A stretch of DNA of 64,000 bases from an uncultured Bacteroidia bacterium (GTDB lineage Bacteria; Bacteroidota; Bacteroidia; Bacteroidales; F082). The stretch spans positions 1 through 64,000 of the forward strand of contig CACYHX010000007.1 in the NCBI GenBank assembly GCA_902774365.1. Reading direction: 5' to 3'. The position numbers were made by a program, and so were the translations under genes. Positions within the stretch are counted from its first letter, which is position 1; each line of letters begins with the position of its first letter. The notes under the pieces were generated by a model. It worked only from the letters and a program-made list of their open reading frames with translations, had not been told where the DNA came from and did not search any database. Below, in pieces: positions 46,603-55,411 of the stretch.

Positions 46603-48404
46603 TTGAATTGTTCCTCCATATTCATTACAACATAAATCTTTTTTCCATTGGGTGCGACTTCGGCAACGCTACATGCAAACAGCTGGTCGACAAGGTTTTG
46701 CATCTCCAACTCAGAGAGTTTGGTCTGTGCCTTGATGCAAAGCTGCGACGCCATCGTCTTGGCCAGGTTGAGTTTCCTATCCAGCTGCAAGTCGGTGCGG
46801 TTGATCTTATAGTTGTCCAAAACCTTCTCCAACAGCGCCACGGCATCGCTACCTTCTGCGTCGGCAGGCGTGCCGTTAATCATAAAGGTCGTAGGATTGA
46901 CTTGTTCCAATACGAAACCAAGGTTTTCCAACTCAGGCAGCATCTCTTTCAACAGCGAGGCGTCGTTCACGTTGAGCGTCAAAGCTTGCGGAAACAGTTC
47001 CTGTTGCGAGATGCCGTTGCTATTCTCCATCTCTTTCAGGTATTTCTCGAACAGCACCCTGAAATGTGCCAGGTTTTGGTCGACGACCAACAACCCCGAC
47101 TTCACCGCCGTTACGATATACGACTGGTTCACTTGCAGATACTGCGATTTCGTTTCCTGCTTCGGCTCGGCAGGCTCTTCCTCCATGTCGGTACGGTCGC
47201 CATAGAGTACACGCCAGTCGCCAGGCGTGTGATAGCTCTCTTTGGGCATCGATGTGTCCCAATGCGTCTCACGTGGCGACGATTCTTTCCTGAAAGGATT
47301 GAAATTCGGGTCGATGGGCACATTAGGCATCGACAAAGGATTGCCCATACTCATCGCCAAGCCAAAGTCGTTGTTCAGGTCGGCCGACTCGTCGAAGTCG
47401 ATCATCGGCGAGAGGTTGTGTTGGCCAATGGCTTTACGCACAGCAGCATGCAAAATGGCATACACCACTTTGACATCCAAGAAGTTGACCTCGGTCTTGG
47501 TGGGATGGATGTTGATGTCGATATCCGACGGGTCCACTTCGATATTCAAGAAATAGCCCGGAATACTATCCTGAGGAATCATCTCCATGTAGGCGTTTTC
47601 GATGGCATGGTGCAGGTAGGCGTGTTTGATGAAACGCTTGTTGACGAAGAAATACTGCTCGCCACGGGTCTTCTTGGCATATTCCGGCTTGACGATATAG
47701 CCTTCGATGCAGACACGCTCGGCCTCCTGTTTGACAGGCAGCAGGCGTTCCTCGTAATTGTTGCCGAACAGGCCCATGATGCGTTGCTTGAGGTTGCCGG
47801 GGTAAAGATGATAAATCTCTTTACCATCGCTGGTCAGCGTAAAGCCAATCTCAGGGTTCATCAGCGTGACGCGGGTGAACTCCTCCACGATATGTCGCAT
47901 CTCAGCTTGGGCCGACTTGAGGAAGTTGCGGCGTGCGGGGACGTTGAAAAATAGGTTCTTCACCGTAAAAGTGGTGCCAGGCTGCATAGGCACGAGGGTT
48001 TGTTCCTTCACCACCGAGCCTTCGTTGACGATCTTCACGCCCACTTCGTCCTCTTTGCGGCGTGTCTTCAGCTCCACCTGCGCGATGGCGGCGATGCTGG
48101 CCAAGGCCTCGCCACGAAAGCCCATGGTGCGGATGGCGAACAGGTCCTCCGCCTTGCTGATTTTGGAGGTGGCATGACGTTCAAAACAAAGGCGGGCATC
48201 GGTTTCCGACATGCCACAGCCGTTGTCGACGACCATAATCATCGCCTTGCCGGCGTCTTTCACCACCAAGTCGATTTGTGTGGCACCAGCATCCAAGGCG
48301 TTCTCCATCAGCTCTTTGACGGCAGAGGCCGGTCGTTGTATCACTTCGCCTGCCGCAATTTGGTTGGCGACGCTGTCGGGCAAAAGTTTGATGATGTCAA
48401 GCAT
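46599..48404 (-). CDS. mutL: DNA mismatch repair protein MutL
   Basis: A 601-residue MutL. The GHKL ATPase motifs are NALDAGATQIDL (Glu34-Asn35), VVDNGCGM, FRGEALASIAAIAQ and the GTTFTVKNLFFNVPARRNFLK lid. The C-terminal dimerisation domain follows after about residue 420. The endonuclease motif of most bacterial MutL (DQHAxxExxxxE) is not intact: the region reads VVDQNLAHFRVLFEKYL. It coordinates mismatch repair. A small membrane protein gene is upstream (4-base gap) and the rhomboid gene overlaps the end. Confidence 0.95.
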   Translation of the reverse strand: MLDIIKLLPDSVANQIAAGEVIQRPASAVKELMENALDAGATQIDLVVKDAGKAMIMVVDNGCGMSETDARLCFERHATSKISKAEDLFAIRTMGFRGEALASIAAIAQVELKTRRKEDEVGVKIVNEGSVVKEQTLVPMQPGTTFTVKNLFFNVPARRNFLKSAQAEMRHIVEEFTRVTLMNPEIGFTLTSDGKEIYHLYPGNLKQRIMGLFGNNYEERLLPVKQEAERVCIEGYIVKPEYAKKTRGEQYFFVNKRFIKHAYLHHAIENAYMEMIPQDSIPGYFLNIEVDPSDIDINIHPTKTEVNFLDVKVVYAILHAAVRKAIGQHNLSPMIDFDESADLNNDFGLAMSMGNPLSMPNVPIDPNFNPFRKESSPRETHWDTSMPKESYHTPGDWRVLYGDRTDMEEEPAEPKQETKSQYLQVNQSYIVTAVKSGLLVVDQNLAHFRVLFEKYLKEMENSNGISQQELFPQALTLNVNDASLLKEMLPELENLGFVLEQVNPTTFMINGTPADAEGSDAVALLEKVLDNYKINRTDLQLDRKLNLAKTMASQLCIKAQTKLSELEMQNLVDQLFACSVAEVAPNGKKIYVVMNMEEQFK

Positions 48405-48407
48405 AGC

Positions 48408-48716
48408 TTATTTCCCCATCAATCCACGAACCACATTGGTCATCAGCGGCGTACAGAAGATGAAATAAAACAGGAAGGCCACAAACACGCCCAGCACGAT
48501 TCTGCGAATCAGCTTGGCTCGTTGTTCCTCCTTGCTTTCCTCGTCTTTTTGTACGCTCCAGCTCTTGCGCATCTTGATGCGCAGTTGCTCTTCGTGGCTC
48601 AGTTTGGAATCGAGGCCTGCGGCGGCCTTCTTCTCTTCCCACTCTTGCATTTCGGGGTCGAAATAGCGGGGTCTATAGTTGAATTTCTTTGGGGTATGCC
48701 GATAAAAGAATCCCAT
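48408..48716 (-). CDS. Small C-terminally anchored membrane protein
   Basis: A 102-residue protein. The first 70 residues are hydrophilic and rich in Lys and Glu, with a conserved-looking RPRYFDPEMQEWEE. A single transmembrane segment (about 72-92, IVLGVFVAFLFYFIFC) is followed by 10 residues. It lies 3 bases before the mutL start on the same strand, so it is cotranscribed with it. I do not recognise a family. Confidence 0.65.
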   Translation of the reverse strand: MGFFYRHTPKKFNYRPRYFDPEMQEWEEKKAAAGLDSKLSHEEQLRIKMRKSWSVQKDEESKEEQRAKLIRRIVLGVFVAFLFYFIFCTPLMTNVVRGLMGK

Positions 48717-48749
48717 GGTCTGTCGTTTTTTAGTGTTTAAAGATACCTA

Positions 48750-49124
48750 TCAATCCGGGTATTCGCCGTCTTCCTCGCCCGAGGTGTCCATTTCGTCGTC
48801 GCTGAGGGCTTGGTCACACTCGAGTGTCGACCACTTGCCGTTCCAAGTGGCTTCGAGTCGCGTGAGCATCTCGTCGAGTTGGCTGATTTCGTCATCGGGG
48901 ATTGCGGCCGACTGCACCAGGTTGTCATAGTCGGAACGCAAGCCCAGTATGCCGAAGTTCAGCATCTGCAAATCGTCGCAATCAGAAGTGGTATTGATTT
49001 GGCTTTCAATGGATAGTACTTCTTCTTCCATGGCTTTATACTGCTTTGAAGGTCCACGGTTGCACGAGTACAGGCACAGCACGAAAGCCGTCAGCATCGC
49101 TAAAATGAGTGATTGTCTGTTCAT
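48750..49124 (-). CDS. Small acidic lipoprotein
   Basis: A 124-residue lipoprotein with the lipobox LCLYSC (Cys21), a helical middle with coiled-coil character (KAMEEEVLSIESQI; EISQLDEMLTRLE) and a very acidic end (EEDGEYPD). It is likely the first gene of the run toward mutL, with a promoter box at 49150-49157. Function is unknown. Confidence 0.68.
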   Translation of the reverse strand: MNRQSLILAMLTAFVLCLYSCNRGPSKQYKAMEEEVLSIESQINTTSDCDDLQMLNFGILGLRSDYDNLVQSAAIPDDEISQLDEMLTRLEATWNGKWSTLECDQALSDDEMDTSGEEDGEYPD

Positions 49125-49149
49125 GAGTAGGTATTATTCTTTCAGGCTT

Positions 49150-49157
49150 CAAAAATA
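49150..49157 (-). promoter_or_regulatory. -7 promoter box of the small lipoprotein gene
   Basis: TATTTTTG on the minus strand, 26 bases upstream of the ATG. Confidence 0.55.
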
Positions 49158-49382
49158 CACAAAAAAAACGAGACCAACCCCGAAACGGAAAGAAGAATTT
49201 CGTCATGGTTCAAGTTTCATAATAAAATAAGGTGTATTATTGGTCAAAAAAGGCACAAATCTCGCCTGTAATCCTATCAAAATCAAACTCTTATAAGTTA
49301 TTAACAAAATCTGTTGATTTCTTTTCGGCAAAAAACGAAACCAGTTTGTTGAAAATTGGTTCGGCAATTCAAAGGAATGAAT
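49158..49382. other. AT-rich intergenic region without visible gene
   Basis: The gap between the two divergent genes is about 350 bases. Apart from the two promoter boxes at its ends I see no RNA fold, terminator or conserved ORF. Confidence 0.6.
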
Positions 49383-49390
49383 TATATTTG
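49383..49390 (+). promoter_or_regulatory. -7 promoter box of the Oar-like receptor gene
   Basis: TATATTTG, giving a leader of about 75 bases. Confidence 0.6.
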
Positions 49391-49473
49391 CACGGTTTTA
49401 AAGGTCAAATTGGAAACGAAACAAAATGAAAATCAATACAATCAACTCAATTATTAACATTAAATTATCATCT

Positions 49474-52400
49474 ATGAAAAAGTTACTTACTTTTTTCGTG
49501 GCTATGATTGCCTCCATTAGCTTGATGGCCCAGGTGACCACTTCGAGCATTAGTGGAAAAATCACGGACAACAACAAGGGTACGCTTCCGGGCGCCACGG
49601 TTGTTGCCACGCACACCCCTTCGGGTTCACAGTATTATGCTGTGGCCGATGCCAACGGTAACTACCGTTTGCTCAACATCCGTCCCGGTGGTCCTTACAC
49701 GATTGAGTACCGCATGGTCGGTTTCCAGACGGTCAAGCAGGAAGGCGTCGTCGCCAACTTGGGTGAGACCAAGATCTTGAATGTCCGCCTTAACGAGGAA
49801 GCCATTGGCTTGGGCGAAGTCTCCATCGTGGCCGATGCCGTCAGCAATGGCATGGACAGCGACCGCGCTGGTGCCACCACGGCCATCAGCAACGAGCAGA
49901 TCAATACCCTGCCCACCGTTTCCCGTAGCTTGAACGATGTGTTGTCCCTGACGCCTCAGGCTGCAGCCACTTCCAATGGTCTGGCCATCGGCGGCGGCAA
50001 CTACCGTCAGTCCTACGTCACCGTTGACGGTGCTGCTTTCAACAACGCCTTCGGTATAGGCGGCAACCTGCCTGCTGGCGGTAGCCCCATCTCCTTGGAC
50101 GCTCTTGAGGCTATGACCATCAACGTCACGCCTTTCGACGTCCGTCACAGCGGCTTCACTGGCGGTGCCATCAATGCCGTCACCAAGAGCGGTACCAACA
50201 ACTGGCACGTCAGCGTGTATGACTACTTCACCAACGACGGTCTCATGGGTACCAAGTACGGCAAGAAAGACGAGTTCGGCAACTATCCCGATCGTCTGAA
50301 GCTCAACAAATCCTTGGACAACACCGTTGGCATCAGCGTTGGCGGTCCCATCGTAAAGGACAAGTTGTTCTTCTTCGTGAACTTCGAATACCAGAGCGAC
50401 GTTGACCCCGGCCAAACCCACTTTGCCCGCAACAGCGAAGACGACGATTTTGGCGGTGCCACGCAATACAACCGTCCTACCGTCGAAAAGATGGAAGAAA
50501 TCAGCAACTATCTGCAAACCACTTACGGCTACAACCCTGGCCGTTACCAGAACTACAGCGCCAGCACTCCTGACTACAAACTGTTGGCCCGTTTGGACTG
50601 GAACATCACCGACAAGGACAAGTTCAACATCCGCTACAGCTTGGTGAAGAACAAGTATTCATCCGCTCCTTCAAGCTCCATCAACCCGCTCTCTGGCTCG
50701 GTCTACAACCGTAACACCTATGGCCGTACTTCCGAATACGCCTTGTATTTCGAGAGCAGCCGTTACTTCCAAGAGCAAAACTTCAGCTCGGTGGCTGCCG
50801 AATGGAACCACAGCTTCCTGAGCGGTCGCGGCAACAACATGTTGCGTGCCACCTACTCACGCCAGAACGAGCCTCGTAGCTTCGTGGGCGACCTCTTCCC
50901 CACCGTCGACATCCTTGAACCTCTGGAGGATGGCACTCCTGCCGTTTACACCTCCTTCGGTCCCGACCCGTTCACCTATGGTAACCTCCGTGACGTTCAG
51001 ACTGTCGTCGTCACCGACGAAGTGAGCTATGCCACTGGCATCAACAACTTCACCTTTGGTGCCCAATACGAGTTCGACAACACCAAGAACGGCTTCATGC
51101 AAGGTGGTGCCGGTTACTATGTGTACAACTCATGGGAAGACTTTATGAACAACGCCGATCCTCGCGCTTTCGCCATCACCTATGGTAACAACGAAAAGCA
51201 CGAGCAAGTGTATCCTTACTTCAACTACATGCAAGGTTCTCTCTACGCACAAGACGAAATGACCTTGAGCGAACGCTTCAAGCTGTCACTCGGTCTCCGC
51301 GTCGAATTGCCTTGGTATCCTTCGATTGCCGAGTTCAACACCAACAAGGAGTTTGACTCGCTGGCTTCCGTTGAGTCTTACTACACCAGAGAAAATGGCG
51401 AAGCTGTTGCCTCCAGCATCTATGGAATGTCGACCGCCGACATGCCTAAGGCTCGCGTGAACTTCTCACCCCGTTTGGGCTTCAACTGGGACCTCACCGG
51501 CGAACGTAAGTACATCATCCGCGGTGGTTCGGGCCTCTACACCGGCCGTCTGCCTTTCGTGTGGATTGTCTCCACTGTGGGTAATTCCAACTGCTTGCAG
51601 AACCAATACATCAACAGCAACACCGAGACCCAGATCCACTTCCCGGCAGCTGGTAACACGAATCCCGAGGGTATCATCGCCGCCAACAGCGACTTACTGC
51701 TGACCGGCGACCTGCCGGCTCCTCAGTCCACCACCATCATGGACAAGAACCTGCGCATGCCTCAATCCTGGAAGAGCAGCTTGGCCTTCGACATCACCAT
51801 CCCTGGCGACATCAAATTCACTGCTGAAGGCATCTACAACAAGGACATCACCTCTGTTGCCGTCACCAAACTCGGCCTCGTGCAAGATGGCACCATCCAA
51901 CTCCCCGGCGAACCTGGTGAAAGAATCGTCTGGAAGGACGAAGGAATCCACAACTCGCTCAACAGATCCGTCACTCCTTACTTAATTACCAACACCGACA
52001 AGAAGAACAATGGCTACTACTACAGCATCACCGGTCAGTTGAGCAAGGACTTCAAGTGCGGTCTCAACCTGATGGCTGCCTACACGTATGCTGAGGGCAA
52101 GAACGTCACCGACGGTATCGGCGACCAGATTACCTCTGCCTACAACACCAACGCCTTTGGCATCAATGGCTCCAATGTCCATGAACTGGGCTACAGCAGC
52201 TACGTCAGCCCTCACCGTCTGCTCTTCAACCTCGGCTGGACCTGGCATATTGGCCAACACACCACTGAGACTGTCGGCCTCTACTACGAAGGCTTCAACC
52301 ACTGCTACATTGGCAGCTTCAGCTACACCCGCTACAGCTACACCATGACCAGCAATGTGAATGGTGACGGTGGTTCCAACAGCTTGGCCTACATCCCCAC

Positions 52401-52806
52401 CGAAGCTCAACTCATGGCTGACAACACGCCTTACACCAACCCTGAAGAATTCAACGACTTCATCAAGGCTGACAAGTATCTGAGCGCTCACCGTGGTATG
52501 TATGCCGAACGTGGTGGTGCCATTGCTCCTTGGAGACACACCTTCAACTTCAAGTATGAGAGAACCTATAAGTTCAAGGCTGGCCCGAGCATCAGCGCTG
52601 GCATCGACATCAAGAACCTCGCCAACCTGTTCTACAGAGGCTGGGGCAACATGCAGCGCCTGAGCAGCAGCGACATCGTGAAGCTCACCGGTAACGGCAG
52701 CGAAGAAAGCCCCTACCAGTACACCTTCACCAATCCTACTTGGAATGTCTACGCAAGCACCTATTCCACTTGGTCGGCTGCTTTGAACCTCCGTTTCAAC
52801 TTCTAA
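49474..52806 (+). CDS. TonB-dependent receptor with carboxypeptidase-like N-terminal domain (Oar-like)
   Basis: A 1110-residue outer-membrane protein. A signal peptide (1-20) precedes a carboxypeptidase regulatory-like domain (about 22-105, SGKITDNNKGTLPGATVV). A plug with LNDVLSLTPQAAATSNGLAI and GNYRQSYVTVDGAAFNNAFG follows, then a large barrel that ends ALNLRFNF. This is the Oar-type layout, without a SusD partner next to it, so it is not a classical glycan SusCD unit. I use ATG 49474 because it opens a regular signal peptide; an in-frame ATG 16 codons upstream is possible. The ligand is unknown. Confidence 0.92.
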   Translation: MKKLLTFFVAMIASISLMAQVTTSSISGKITDNNKGTLPGATVVATHTPSGSQYYAVADANGNYRLLNIRPGGPYTIEYRMVGFQTVKQEGVVANLGETKILNVRLNEEAIGLGEVSIVADAVSNGMDSDRAGATTAISNEQINTLPTVSRSLNDVLSLTPQAAATSNGLAIGGGNYRQSYVTVDGAAFNNAFGIGGNLPAGGSPISLDALEAMTINVTPFDVRHSGFTGGAINAVTKSGTNNWHVSVYDYFTNDGLMGTKYGKKDEFGNYPDRLKLNKSLDNTVGISVGGPIVKDKLFFFVNFEYQSDVDPGQTHFARNSEDDDFGGATQYNRPTVEKMEEISNYLQTTYGYNPGRYQNYSASTPDYKLLARLDWNITDKDKFNIRYSLVKNKYSSAPSSSINPLSGSVYNRNTYGRTSEYALYFESSRYFQEQNFSSVAAEWNHSFLSGRGNNMLRATYSRQNEPRSFVGDLFPTVDILEPLEDGTPAVYTSFGPDPFTYGNLRDVQTVVVTDEVSYATGINNFTFGAQYEFDNTKNGFMQGGAGYYVYNSWEDFMNNADPRAFAITYGNNEKHEQVYPYFNYMQGSLYAQDEMTLSERFKLSLGLRVELPWYPSIAEFNTNKEFDSLASVESYYTRENGEAVASSIYGMSTADMPKARVNFSPRLGFNWDLTGERKYIIRGGSGLYTGRLPFVWIVSTVGNSNCLQNQYINSNTETQIHFPAAGNTNPEGIIAANSDLLLTGDLPAPQSTTIMDKNLRMPQSWKSSLAFDITIPGDIKFTAEGIYNKDITSVAVTKLGLVQDGTIQLPGEPGERIVWKDEGIHNSLNRSVTPYLITNTDKKNNGYYYSITGQLSKDFKCGLNLMAAYTYAEGKNVTDGIGDQITSAYNTNAFGINGSNVHELGYSSYVSPHRLLFNLGWTWHIGQHTTETVGLYYEGFNHCYIGSFSYTRYSYTMTSNVNGDGGSNSLAYIPTEAQLMADNTPYTNPEEFNDFIKADKYLSAHRGMYAERGGAIAPWRHTFNFKYERTYKFKAGPSISAGIDIKNLANLFYRGWGNMQRLSSSDIVKLTGNGSEESPYQYTFTNPTWNVYASTYSTWSAALNLRFNF

Positions 52807-52825
52807 TCGGAAGGTTTCTCAATCC

Positions 52826-52856
52826 AAAAAGCACCTCGTTTCGAGGTGCTTTTTTT
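52826..52856 (+). terminator. Terminator of the Oar-like receptor gene
   Basis: Stem AAAAAGCACCTCG/CGAGGTGCTTTTT with a TTT loop. Confidence 0.85.
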
Positions 52857-52875
52857 GTTGCCCATGAGGCATAAC

Positions 52876-52908
52876 AAAAGCGGGATGAGCTTGACTCATC
52901 CCGCTTTT
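52876..52908 (-). terminator. Terminator of the DUF349 gene
   Basis: Stem AAAAGCGGGATGAG/CTCATCCCGCTTTT, 20 bases past the stop of the minus-strand gene. Confidence 0.8.
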
Positions 52909-52928
52909 CGTCTAAGAAGAGCGCTTCT

Positions 52929-54914
52929 TTATTCCTCAGCGATCTTCAGCTTCTCTTCAAGGACCTTGAGGTCTTCCTTGGCCTTGTTGATCTTCTTCTC
53001 GTACTCGGCACGCATCAGCTCCGAGTTCTTGCTGTTGGAGAAGAAGCCAATGTTGTTTTCCATGGCTGCGATTTCATCGCGCAGCTTCTGGATGCGGGTC
53101 TGCAACTTGTTGCCTTCCCTACGCACACGGTCGCCAGCGTTCGGGTCGTCCTTCCAAGTCTCCATCATCTCACGGAAGTCGTTAGTCGAAGCCTCGTTCT
53201 GGTTCTTGCGCATCGTATCGAAGAAGCCGTCGATGAGTTCGCGGTACTCCTTATTAATAGCATCCTTGTGCTTCATGGGCACGTAGCCGATTTCGATCCA
53301 ACGCTTCTGGAAGGCCTTGATGGCATCCATGTTCTCGTTGCGGTTGGGGCCCACTTGGAAGGCCTTGATTTCCTCCAGCAGGGCTTTCTTGGCAGCGAGG
53401 TTGGCTTCCTCTTCGGTGCGGCGACCGCTGAAGTGCTCGTTCTTGCGGGTGAAGAAGGTGTCGCAGGCGGCGCGGAAACGCTTCCAAATCTTGTCGGCAT
53501 GACGCTTCGGCACAGGGCCGATGGTCTTCCATTCTTCCTGGAGCTTCTTCATCTGCTCCGTGGCATTCTTCCATTCGGTCGACTCCATCAAGGCTTCGGC
53601 TTCGATGCAGAGCTGGGTCTTACGTTCGAGGTTCTCGGTCTGACGGTCTTTCAAGCCAGCGAAGAAAGCCTTCTTCATGGCGAAGAACTTATCCATGGCG
53701 CCACGGAAACGCTGCCAGATCTCTTCGTTCTCCTTCTTGGCGGCAGGGCCGATGGTCTTCCACACGCCGAAGATTTCGGACAGCTCGTCCGACTTCTTCT
53801 GCCAGGCATTGACGCTGGTATAGTCTTCGGCGATCAGCTCTTCAGCCTTTTCGCACAAGGCCTTCTTGGCTTCCAGGTTGCCGGATTGTTCTTCCTCGAT
53901 TTGGGCGTAATGCTCGCGGCGGATTTGGTTAATCTTGTCGGTAGCAGCCTTGAAGCGTTCCCAAATCTCGTCTTTCTTGTCTTGCGGCACTGGACCTACT
54001 TCCTTCCATTCCTCATGCAGCTTCTGCAGGGCCTTGAAAGCCTTGGTGATGGCCTTCTCGTCGAGGAGTTCCTCGGCTTTTTCGCAGAGTTCGATCTTGG
54101 CGTCGAGGTTCTTCTTCATGTCGAGGTCACGCAGCTCGCGGCCGATACGGACTTTGTCGAAGAACTTCTCCACGAGGAAGTGGTAGTTGTTCCAGAGGTT
54201 AGAGTTCTCGGCAGCCGGCACGGGGCCGATTTCCTTCCAGCGGTCTTGCAAGGCGCGGAAGTCGTCGTAGGTCTTCTTCAGCGTGTCGTCGGAGGCGATA
54301 ATCTCCTTCAGCTCATCAAGGATGGCTTGTTTCTTGCCCAGGTTCTCGACCTTTTGCTTCTCCATGTCTTCGTTCTGCTTGGCGCGGTTGGCCTTGAAGA
54401 TGCCAAAGGCGGCGTTGAAACGTTGCTCGATGGGGTCTTCCACGTGTTGGAAGCTCTCAGCCTCGCCACCGCCTTGGATGAACTGGCTGAGTTCGTTGTC
54501 CATATCTTCCTTGTTCAACTTATTGAAATGGAGACGAATGGCAGCAACTTTGTCCTTGATCTTCTGGACATCGGCTTCCTGCACGAGTTCTTCGAGCATG
54601 ACCACCAGTTGCAGTTTGTTGAGACCGTCCAATTCGTTGTTGTCTTCAACCACTTCCTCTTCGTCCAGTTCGGGATTATCCACCATTTCTGGAAGCACCT
54701 CTTCGTCCATGGAAGCGGGTTGGTCTAAGGCTCCGACCACGAGGGTGTGAGCCTCAACTCTCACCTTGCCGGGCAGGATGCTGGGTTGAATCAATTTGAC
54801 AATCTTCTTTTTCTCGTTACCGTCGATGGCTTTCTTGGGAGCCTTCGTCGTCATTGCATTCTCAATACCTTCCTCAGCGGCAGGGTTTTGAGTCATTTGT
54901 TCGTTGTTTTCCAT
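52929..54914 (-). CDS. DUF349 repeat protein
   Basis: A 661-residue, strongly charged and largely helical protein. An acidic N-terminal 100 residues is followed by five DUF349-type repeats, each with a W-x-x-I/V-G-P/Y-V-P step and a later W/N-x-x-F/Y (for example RWKEIGPVPAAENSNLW, EWKEVGPVPQDKKDEIW, EWKTIGPVPKRHADKIW). It ends in a coiled coil. DUF349 proteins occur widely in Bacteroidota; the function is not established. It has a short hairpin and a promoter box upstream. Confidence 0.88.
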   Translation of the reverse strand: MENNEQMTQNPAAEEGIENAMTTKAPKKAIDGNEKKKIVKLIQPSILPGKVRVEAHTLVVGALDQPASMDEEVLPEMVDNPELDEEEVVEDNNELDGLNKLQLVVMLEELVQEADVQKIKDKVAAIRLHFNKLNKEDMDNELSQFIQGGGEAESFQHVEDPIEQRFNAAFGIFKANRAKQNEDMEKQKVENLGKKQAILDELKEIIASDDTLKKTYDDFRALQDRWKEIGPVPAAENSNLWNNYHFLVEKFFDKVRIGRELRDLDMKKNLDAKIELCEKAEELLDEKAITKAFKALQKLHEEWKEVGPVPQDKKDEIWERFKAATDKINQIRREHYAQIEEEQSGNLEAKKALCEKAEELIAEDYTSVNAWQKKSDELSEIFGVWKTIGPAAKKENEEIWQRFRGAMDKFFAMKKAFFAGLKDRQTENLERKTQLCIEAEALMESTEWKNATEQMKKLQEEWKTIGPVPKRHADKIWKRFRAACDTFFTRKNEHFSGRRTEEEANLAAKKALLEEIKAFQVGPNRNENMDAIKAFQKRWIEIGYVPMKHKDAINKEYRELIDGFFDTMRKNQNEASTNDFREMMETWKDDPNAGDRVRREGNKLQTRIQKLRDEIAAMENNIGFFSNSKNSELMRAEYEKKINKAKEDLKVLEEKLKIAEE

Positions 54915-54932
54915 TTCAATTCGTTTTTATGA

Positions 54933-54980
54933 TCAAGGAAGCGCCTTGACCCTATTATACATAATAAGCGTGCAAATATA
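54933..54980 (-). promoter_or_regulatory. Leader of the DUF349 gene: promoter box and small hairpin
   Basis: The -7 box TATATTTG is at 54973-54980. A small dyad TCAAGG (54933-54938) with CCTTGA (54944-54949) lies just upstream of the start codon. Confidence 0.45.
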
Positions 54981-55170
54981 GGAATAAAATGATAAGTGTC
55001 GACAATTTTTCGTTATTTTTCGCTTAGTCTGTTTTGCTGTTTGGAACCAGACTTTATGGCGAGCGGGAAAACAGAGTCGGGAATTGAACATATTGCACTG
55101 TAATTCAACGAATAACGAAATTTCTTCAAAAAAAGTAGCGAAAAACGATTGTGGATAAAGGAAAAAAGAC

Positions 55171-55178
55171 TATTTTTG
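55171..55178 (+). promoter_or_regulatory. -7 promoter box of the tRNA-Ser / tRNA-Pro unit
   Basis: TATTTTTG, 19 bases before the tRNA-Ser 5' end. Confidence 0.6.
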
Positions 55179-55197
55179 CACCGCAATTCACAGCCGA

Positions 55198-55286
55198 GGA
55201 GAGGTGGGTGAGTGGCTGAAACCAACAGTTTGCTAAACTGTCGTATCCAGCAATGGGTACCGGGGGTTCGAATGCATCGTCTTTTT
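55198..55286 (+). tRNA. tRNA-Ser(GCT)-like gene with abnormal 3' end
   Basis: Acceptor 5' strand GGAGAGG, D arm, a perfect anticodon arm ACAGT-TTGCTAA-ACTGT (GCT at 55232-55234), and a 6-bp class II variable arm (GTATCC/GGGTAC) are intact. The T loop TTCGAAT is at 55267-55273. What follows (GCATC and then GTCTTTT) neither pairs with the T-stem GGGGG nor with the acceptor strand. A functional copy would need about CCCCC and CCTCTCC there. It is therefore a defective gene, a pseudogene or a mis-joined assembly. Confidence 0.55.
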
Positions 55287-55289
55287 TTT

Positions 55290-55364
55290 CGGGGTATGGC
55301 GCAGTCCGGCTAGCGCACCTGCTTTGGGAGCAGGGGGTCGAAGGTTCGAATCCTTTTGCCCCGA
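55290..55364 (+). tRNA. tRNA-Pro(TGG)
   Basis: A 75-base cloverleaf. CGGGGTA pairs with TGCCCCG, the D arm is GCGC/GCGC, the anticodon arm CCTGC/GCAGG encloses TTTGGGA, and the T arm is GAAGG/CCTTT. CCA is not encoded. It follows the tRNA-Ser-like gene after an 8-T run and probably shares its transcript. Confidence 0.93.
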
Positions 55365-55370
55365 CGGTTG

Positions 55371-55405
55371 AACGAAAAAAGGAGTCAGTGACTCCTTTTT
55401 TCGTT
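55371..55405. terminator. Bidirectional terminator after tRNA-Pro
   Basis: A near-perfect 35-base palindrome with arms AACGAAAAAAGGAGTCA and TGACTCCTTTTTTCGTT, placed between tRNA-Pro and the convergent dipeptidase gene. Confidence 0.88.
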
Positions 55406-55411
55406 TTATAC

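Noticed and set aside
49474-52806. A SusC-type glycan importer.
   Set aside because: No SusD-like gene follows, and the overall layout is closer to Oar-like receptors.
53268-54728. A 486-codon open frame antisense to the DUF349 gene, with similar long antisense frames over glmM (43094-44539), mutL (46608-47954) and the phosphohexomutase (9824-10744).
   Set aside because: They mirror the codon structure of strongly supported genes on the other strand, show no family motif, and have runs of Val, Leu and His typical of reversed codons.
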